A stretch of DNA of 64,000 bases, from the NCBI GenBank assembly GCA_026646655.1, contig JAPKHT010000005.1:30959-94958 (forward strand), read 5' to 3'. This document shows positions 60,133 to 64,000 of the stretch, piece after piece. Under the pieces are notes generated by a model. That model saw nothing but the letters and a program-made list of their open reading frames with translations. It made no database searches and was not told the DNA's origin. The DNA comes from JADLBR01 sp020847615 (lineage in GTDB: Bacteria; Verrucomicrobiota; Verrucomicrobiia; JADLBR01). Within the stretch, counting starts at the first letter, position 1. The number at the start of each line of letters is the position of its first letter. A program made the position numbers and the translations under genes.

Positions 60133-60159
60133 GGGCCAAACGCTGGCGCGTTCGGCTAC
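60133..60159 (+). repeat. Half of a REP-like repeat
   Basis: GGGCCAAACGC-TGGC-GCGTTCGG then CTAC at 60156-60159. Only the right half of the unit is recognisable. Confidence 0.65.
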
Positions 60160-60246
60160 ATCCGGAACGTTTGACGGGCGGTTTCCGTGCCGATATGGTG
60201 CTCTAACACCCGCGGCCGAATCCCCTGCGGGTGGGAGGAATCCGCG

Positions 60247-61317
60247 ATGCTCGGCATGCAGGAACTCTTGGCCTCGGCGGTGAAATTCGGCGCGTCGGAT
60301 ATCCACATCGTTCCCCTGAGACCGCCGCTGTTTCGGATCAACGGGGAGATGATCGAGAGCGAGTCCTCGCCCCTGAGCGCGGAGGACACGCGGCGGATCA
60401 TCTTCGAGTCCTTGCCCGAGGGGCTGGTGGAGAAGTTCGAGTCCGAGAATGAGCTGGACGCCTCGATCGCGGCGGAGGGCGTCGGCGCGCGATTCCGGAT
60501 GAACGTGCTGCGGCAGAAGGACGGCGTGGCGGCCGTGCTGCGCGTGATCCCGTCGGTGATCCCGTCCGCCGAAGAGATTGGCCTGGAGCCGCAGCTGGTG
60601 AAGTTGACGGAGTTGCCGCGCGGGTTGGTGCTGGTGACCGGGCCGACCGGGAGCGGGAAATCGACGACGCTGGCTTGCCTGATCAACATCATCAACGGGG
60701 CGCGCCGGGAGCACGTCGTGACGATCGAGGACCCGATCGAGTACGTGTACCCGAAGGGGAGCTGTGTCATCACGCAGCGCGAGATAGGGCCTCACTCGGC
60801 GAGCTTCGCGCAGGCGCTCAAGCGGGCGCTGCGGCAGGACCCGGACATCATCCTGATCGGCGAGATGCGGGACCTGGAGACGATAGGCGTGGCGCTGACA
60901 TTGGCCGAGACGGGACATCTGGTCTTCGGGACGCTGCACACCACGGATGCGCCGCAGACCATCGACCGGATCATCGACGTGTTCCCGCCGTATCAGCAGC
61001 AGCAGGTGCGGGCGCAGTTGTCGGTGACCCTGAAGGCCGTGGCATGCCAGCAGTTGCTGCCGCGGGCGAGCGGGGAGGGGCGCGTGGCGGCGCGCGAGAT
61101 CATGATCGTGGGCCCGGCCATCGCGAACCTGATCCGCGAGGGCAAGACGCACCAGATCTATAGCGCCATCGAGACCGGCGGCCGCGCCGGGATGAAGAGC
61201 CTAGACAAGGATCTGGCCGATCTCGTGCGCAAGGGCGTCGTGAGCCTCGATGTGGCCGCGGCGAAGGCCAACGATCCCGAGCAACTGAGGCGGTTCGCCG
61301 GGGGGGGCGTGGCGTGA
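60247..61317 (+). CDS. pilT: Type IV pilus retraction ATPase PilT
   Basis: 356 aa. Powers pilus retraction. ATG at 60247 follows GGGAGGA. N-terminal PAS-like domain (LLASAVKFGASDIHIVPLRPPLFRINGEM), then Walker A GPTGSGKST, the Asp box with TIEDPIEYVY, Walker B DPDIILIGEMRD and the His box TLHTTDAPQTIDRIID. The C-terminal AIRNLIREGK equivalent is AIANLIREGKTHQIYSAIETGG, characteristic of PilT rather than PilB. Its TGA overlaps the GTG of the next gene. No other pilus genes are in the window. Confidence 0.94.
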   Translation: MLGMQELLASAVKFGASDIHIVPLRPPLFRINGEMIESESSPLSAEDTRRIIFESLPEGLVEKFESENELDASIAAEGVGARFRMNVLRQKDGVAAVLRVIPSVIPSAEEIGLEPQLVKLTELPRGLVLVTGPTGSGKSTTLACLINIINGARREHVVTIEDPIEYVYPKGSCVITQREIGPHSASFAQALKRALRQDPDIILIGEMRDLETIGVALTLAETGHLVFGTLHTTDAPQTIDRIIDVFPPYQQQQVRAQLSVTLKAVACQQLLPRASGEGRVAAREIMIVGPAIANLIREGKTHQIYSAIETGGRAGMKSLDKDLADLVRKGVVSLDVAAAKANDPEQLRRFAGGGVA

Positions 61318-62189
61318 TCGGCAAGCTCAAGGCGATCCCGATGTTCGCCGGGTTTGGCGAGGCGGTGCTGGCGGAACTGGTGGGCGCGATGCGGTTGCGA
61401 CAATGCGCGGAGGGGGAGACGATCTTCCGCGAGGGCGACGCGGGTGATAGCGTTTTCATCATCGACAGTGGCGGTGTCGAGATACTCAAGCAGGGCAAGA
61501 CGCTGGCGGTGCTGGGCGCGGGGAAGATGTTCGGTGAGATGGCGTTCTACGAGGATGCCCCGCGGAGCGCGGACGCCGTGGCCAAGGGTGCGTGCTCGCT
61601 GTACGTCATCGGCAACGAGGAGTTCCGGCGCGTCATACTGGAACACTCGCGGGAGGGCGTGGCATTCCTCCTGGGGAACATCCGGGAGATGTCGCGTCGG
61701 CTGCGAGCGACGTCCCGTTTTCTGGTCACCGTGTTTGAAACGGGCAAGATGGTTGGGGAGGGCGGTTCCGACGCGGGCGAACTGGCGGGGCGCATCCTGG
61801 AGCGGCTCTTGGAGGACGTGCCGGGGGCGATGGGCGGGATGGTCATGCTTCTGAGTCCCTTCACGGGCGCGTATGACGAGGCGTGCCGATGCAGGGAGCC
61901 GGCCCTCGATCTCGCCGATGCCGAGGCGCTGGCGCTGGCGGGGGACGGGGGGACCATCCGGCGGAGGGACGATGCGCGCGCGCTGCTGGGCGTGCCGCTG
62001 AAGGACGAGGAGCGGGTGCTCGGCTATATCTGGATCGAGAAGGCCGCGGGGGATTCGTTTACCGCCGAGGAGGAGGTCATCGTAGCCGCGGTGGGCAATC
62101 AGGTGGGGCTGGGTGTCGCAAACGCCCTCCGCCGGCAGGAGGAGCGGAATCGCCAGCGCCTGGAGCAGGCCCGGATGCGGCGATTCTGA
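61314..62189 (+). CDS. Cyclic-nucleotide-binding and GAF domain protein
   Basis: 291 aa, GTG start overlapping the pilT stop (GTGA). Residues 8-120 form a cNMP-binding domain (FAGFGEAVLAELVGAMRLRQCAEGETIFREGDAGDSVFIIDSGGVEI, GAGKMFGEMAFYEDAPRSADAVAKG, where the phosphate-binding cassette is FGEMAFYEDAPRSA). Residues 150-285 resemble a GAF domain (RRDDARALLGVPLKDEERVLGYIWIEKAAGDSFTAEEEVIVAAVGNQVG). No DNA-binding domain follows. Coupling to pilT suggests that it conveys a cyclic-nucleotide or other small-molecule signal to pilus retraction; this is inference. Confidence 0.85.
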   Translation: MIGKLKAIPMFAGFGEAVLAELVGAMRLRQCAEGETIFREGDAGDSVFIIDSGGVEILKQGKTLAVLGAGKMFGEMAFYEDAPRSADAVAKGACSLYVIGNEEFRRVILEHSREGVAFLLGNIREMSRRLRATSRFLVTVFETGKMVGEGGSDAGELAGRILERLLEDVPGAMGGMVMLLSPFTGAYDEACRCREPALDLADAEALALAGDGGTIRRRDDARALLGVPLKDEERVLGYIWIEKAAGDSFTAEEEVIVAAVGNQVGLGVANALRRQEERNRQRLEQARMRRF

Positions 62190-62280
62190 CTCGAGAATTC
62201 GGGACGTAGCCGAACGCGCAAGCGTTTGGCCCGCGCCACCAGGGTCGTTGGCCAAAGGCTTGCGCGTTCGGCTACATTGC
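62187..62280 (+). repeat. REP-like structured repeat, 70-bp class, starting at a stop codon
   Basis: The outer end TGACTCGAGAATTC begins at the stop codon of the cNMP/GAF gene. Core 62206-62275: GTAGCCG; AACGC-GCAA-GCGTT; TGGC, CCGCGCCACCAGGGTCGTT centre, GGCCA; AGGC-TTGC-GCGTT; CGGCTAC, then ATTG. The 26-bp outer arms match with one mismatch. Confidence 0.85.
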
Positions 62281-62345
62281 CGGCATCGGTGGAGTCCCTC
62301 CGCGCGGGAGTCCCGCGGCAGACAGGAATATCTGCCTCACGCCGC

Positions 62346-64000
62346 TCAGAGGTCCGGCTGGAGCTTCGCCTCGATGACGTAGGGGTCGTAGCCGGGGAAC
62401 TCCACCTGGGTGCCGTCGACCCGGCGGGGGCAGGAGAGGCGGAACAGTTTGGTGTAGAGGATGATCGCGTTGAGGTTCCAGATGTCGGAGTGGCCGTTCA
62501 TGATGTTCTTTTCCACGCGGAAGACCCAGAATCCGGAACGGTTCTTGACGTCGGGGTGCTCTTTTGGGTCGAGCATCGTGATCTGGGAGACGGTGCCGTC
62601 GGTGCCGTAGATGCGATAGGCGCCGGGGCCTTTGTCGTCCTTGGCCGCGGCGTTGAACTGGACGGTCTGCAGCATCTGTTTGAAATAGTCTGGGCTGGTT
62701 TTGTCGACGACGGCTTGGATGCGCAGCTTCGGGTCGGGCTCATAGATTTCGCCCGGCAGTCGCCAGGCGAGATCCGGGATGGAGTCGACTTGGCCGTTGA
62801 GCATGAATTGGTTGAATGGCGTGGTGCGCCGGAAGAAGAGGGACGAGCTGACGCCCTCGGTGGCAAATTTTTGGAAGGAACCCAGGGCGGTGCCGATGGT
62901 GGTTGCGATGGGGAAGGCGATCTTGGTGGCCGTGTCGGTCTCCGACGTGACGGACACGAAGTAGGGGGGCATCTTGTGGAAGTCCTCGCGGTCGGGCAGG
63001 AGCGAGCGGATGCGGCGGGTGTAGATCGACTCGCCGGCGGAGTTGAGGAATAGGACCATGTCGGCGAAGCGGGGGATGGTGATCGTCCTGTCGGAACCGG
63101 CGCGGGCGATGCGTTCCCCGGCCTCGCGGGCCATCCACTGGGCGACGGCCTGCTCGAGGACCTTCGAGCCGAAGGAGTGGCCCATGAAAACCAGGATGGG
63201 GTCATCCGGCTTGGGGATCGGGTTGGGACGCCCGACTTCGCGCAGCGCCATCAGGGTGGCGCCCACCGAGGCGGCGTCGCCCATCCGGGTGGCCGCCGAC
63301 CGCCGCGACCAGAAGGTCAGGAAACGGGGAACCCGCAGCAACTGCTGGGAAACCGGGTCGGACCCCTTGACGACGAGTTCGCCGCGCCAGCCCAGGAACA
63401 CGCCGTACACCTTGCGGCCCGATGCCTTGACCATCGGCATGTTGGCCATGGTCAGGAGGAAATTCTTGAAACGCTGGACGTCGCCTTCTGGCGTGGGGTC
63501 AAATTTTTCGAGGTCGCCCCAGACCTTGGCGCTGTTCTGCCAGCCGTGAATGAAGACGAAGAGGATGATCTTGTCCTGCTTTTTGATGTCATCGAGGACA
63601 TTGACCAACTGCGTGGCGTTCCAGAAACCGCCCATGTCGTCGAACTCGATGAACCCCATGCGACAACCCTCCGTCGCGTGCGGATTGTCCACATGGATGT
63701 CGTAGATGTTGGTGCCCTTGCCGAGGCCCGAGGCCGGAGTCGGCCGGGCGGCGGTCGCCTGCTGGGGGGCCTTGGTCACGGGGCGGTTGGCCGTCTGCCT
63801 GCCCATCGGGGTCCTTGGGCGGGCCTGCCCTGGGGTGGCGGTTGGCGCGGGCTCGCCGGCGGTCTGCGCCGCGGTGGCCCTCTGGGCCCTCTGCTCGTTG
63901 GCGGACTTGTAGGGTCCGTGGTACTGCCGGTTCGTGGCGCAGCCCGTTACGAGGAGCGCGGTCGCCAGAGGGATGGCAAGGTGCCCGGGGATCGAGTGAC
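62346..64000 (-). CDS. Lipoprotein alpha/beta-hydrolase, 5' end outside window
   Basis: 550 residues are visible; an internal ATG at 63806 is not the start, because the frame continues open to the window edge and encodes a lipobox (LAIPLATALLVTGC, cysteine near 63945). It is therefore an exported lipoprotein. A low-complexity Gln/Ala/Pro/Thr linker (about 20-80 of the visible part) leads to a hydrolase-like domain with IILFVFIHGWQNSAKVW and the nucleophile elbow FMGHSFGSKV (G-x-S-x-G). A later region (SYFVSVTSETDTAT-like, VVDKTSPDYFKQML) is unrecognised. Substrate unknown, probably an ester. Confidence 0.75.
   Translation of the reverse strand, partial: HSIPGHLAIPLATALLVTGCATNRQYHGPYKSANEQRAQRATAAQTAGEPAPTATPGQARPRTPMGRQTANRPVTKAPQQATAARPTPASGLGKGTNIYDIHVDNPHATEGCRMGFIEFDDMGGFWNATQLVNVLDDIKKQDKIILFVFIHGWQNSAKVWGDLEKFDPTPEGDVQRFKNFLLTMANMPMVKASGRKVYGVFLGWRGELVVKGSDPVSQQLLRVPRFLTFWSRRSAATRMGDAASVGATLMALREVGRPNPIPKPDDPILVFMGHSFGSKVLEQAVAQWMAREAGERIARAGSDRTITIPRFADMVLFLNSAGESIYTRRIRSLLPDREDFHKMPPYFVSVTSETDTATKIAFPIATTIGTALGSFQKFATEGVSSSLFFRRTTPFNQFMLNGQVDSIPDLAWRLPGEIYEPDPKLRIQAVVDKTSPDYFKQMLQTVQFNAAAKDDKGPGAYRIYGTDGTVSQITMLDPKEHPDVKNRSGFWVFRVEKNIMNGHSDIWNLNAIILYTKLFRLSCPRRVDGTQVEFPGYDPYVIEAKLQPDL

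Noticed and set aside
1..64000. tRNA or rRNA genes
   Set aside because: I looked for T-loop words and clover-leaf arms in the intergenic gaps and found none that fold; a dedicated search would be needed to exclude them fully.

Overview
The window is high-GC bacterial chromosome with an outer membrane (BamA, Skp, LpxD, a TonB-dependent receptor, FadL). A TIGR02597-type secreted protein, a PEP-CTERM protein, a DUF6807 protein, Tat-exported Gfo/Idh/MocA and sugar-isomerase proteins and an arylsulfatase point to the PVC group, most likely Verrucomicrobiota. This placement is inferred from gene content; no rRNA or tRNA gene was seen. No plasmid, prophage or CRISPR feature was seen, and no transposase gene.

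Layout. 1-2.7 kb: a partial DUF6807 gene coupled to an exported oxidoreductase. 2.8-5.4 kb: the last two heme-synthesis steps (hemG, hemH). 6.1-7.9 kb: an orphan OmpR-type regulator and a Sel1-repeat protein. 8.6-13.5 kb: secreted and surface proteins. 13.7-23.9 kb: a helical-repeat protein, a TonB-dependent receptor and a complete TonB2-like energising module (DUF3450, long ExbB, short ExbB, ExbD, TonB, TPR protein). 24.2-24.8 kb: two tandem FeoA genes without feoB. 24.9-33.4 kb: a housekeeping run (rplY, pth, rpsF, ssb, rplI, dnaB, bamA, skp, lpxD) followed by a GH75 chitosanase-like protein. 35.1-38.3 kb, minus strand: gatCAB.

39.2-47.5 kb, minus strand: a cobalamin-riboswitch operon encoding a repeated-blade (probably beta-propeller) protein, a multi-Ig protein, a DUF4430 (transcobalamin-C-like) protein and a three-gene ECF transporter (T, fused A-A, S). 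Most junctions are 4-bp ATGA overlaps. A 7-bp hairpin in the leader can hide the first gene's ribosome binding site. This is probably a corrinoid capture and uptake system and is the most complete functional story here.

47.7-57.2 kb, minus strand: two TIM-barrel isomerases, an unrecognised exported protein, a pentameric ligand-gated ion channel, an arylsulfatase, DUF2950 and DUF3300, with a divergent AraC regulator. 58.4-64 kb: FadL, PilT coupled to a cNMP/GAF protein, and a lipoprotein hydrolase that runs off the window.

A family of structured interspersed repeats runs through the window. It has conserved ends, a GTAG tetranucleotide at the hairpin foot, exchangeable hairpin cassettes and mostly GNRA loops, so it resembles REP/BIME elements. 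Copies lie between genes, at stop codons, and, repeatedly, between a coupled start codon and the signal peptide of exported proteins.
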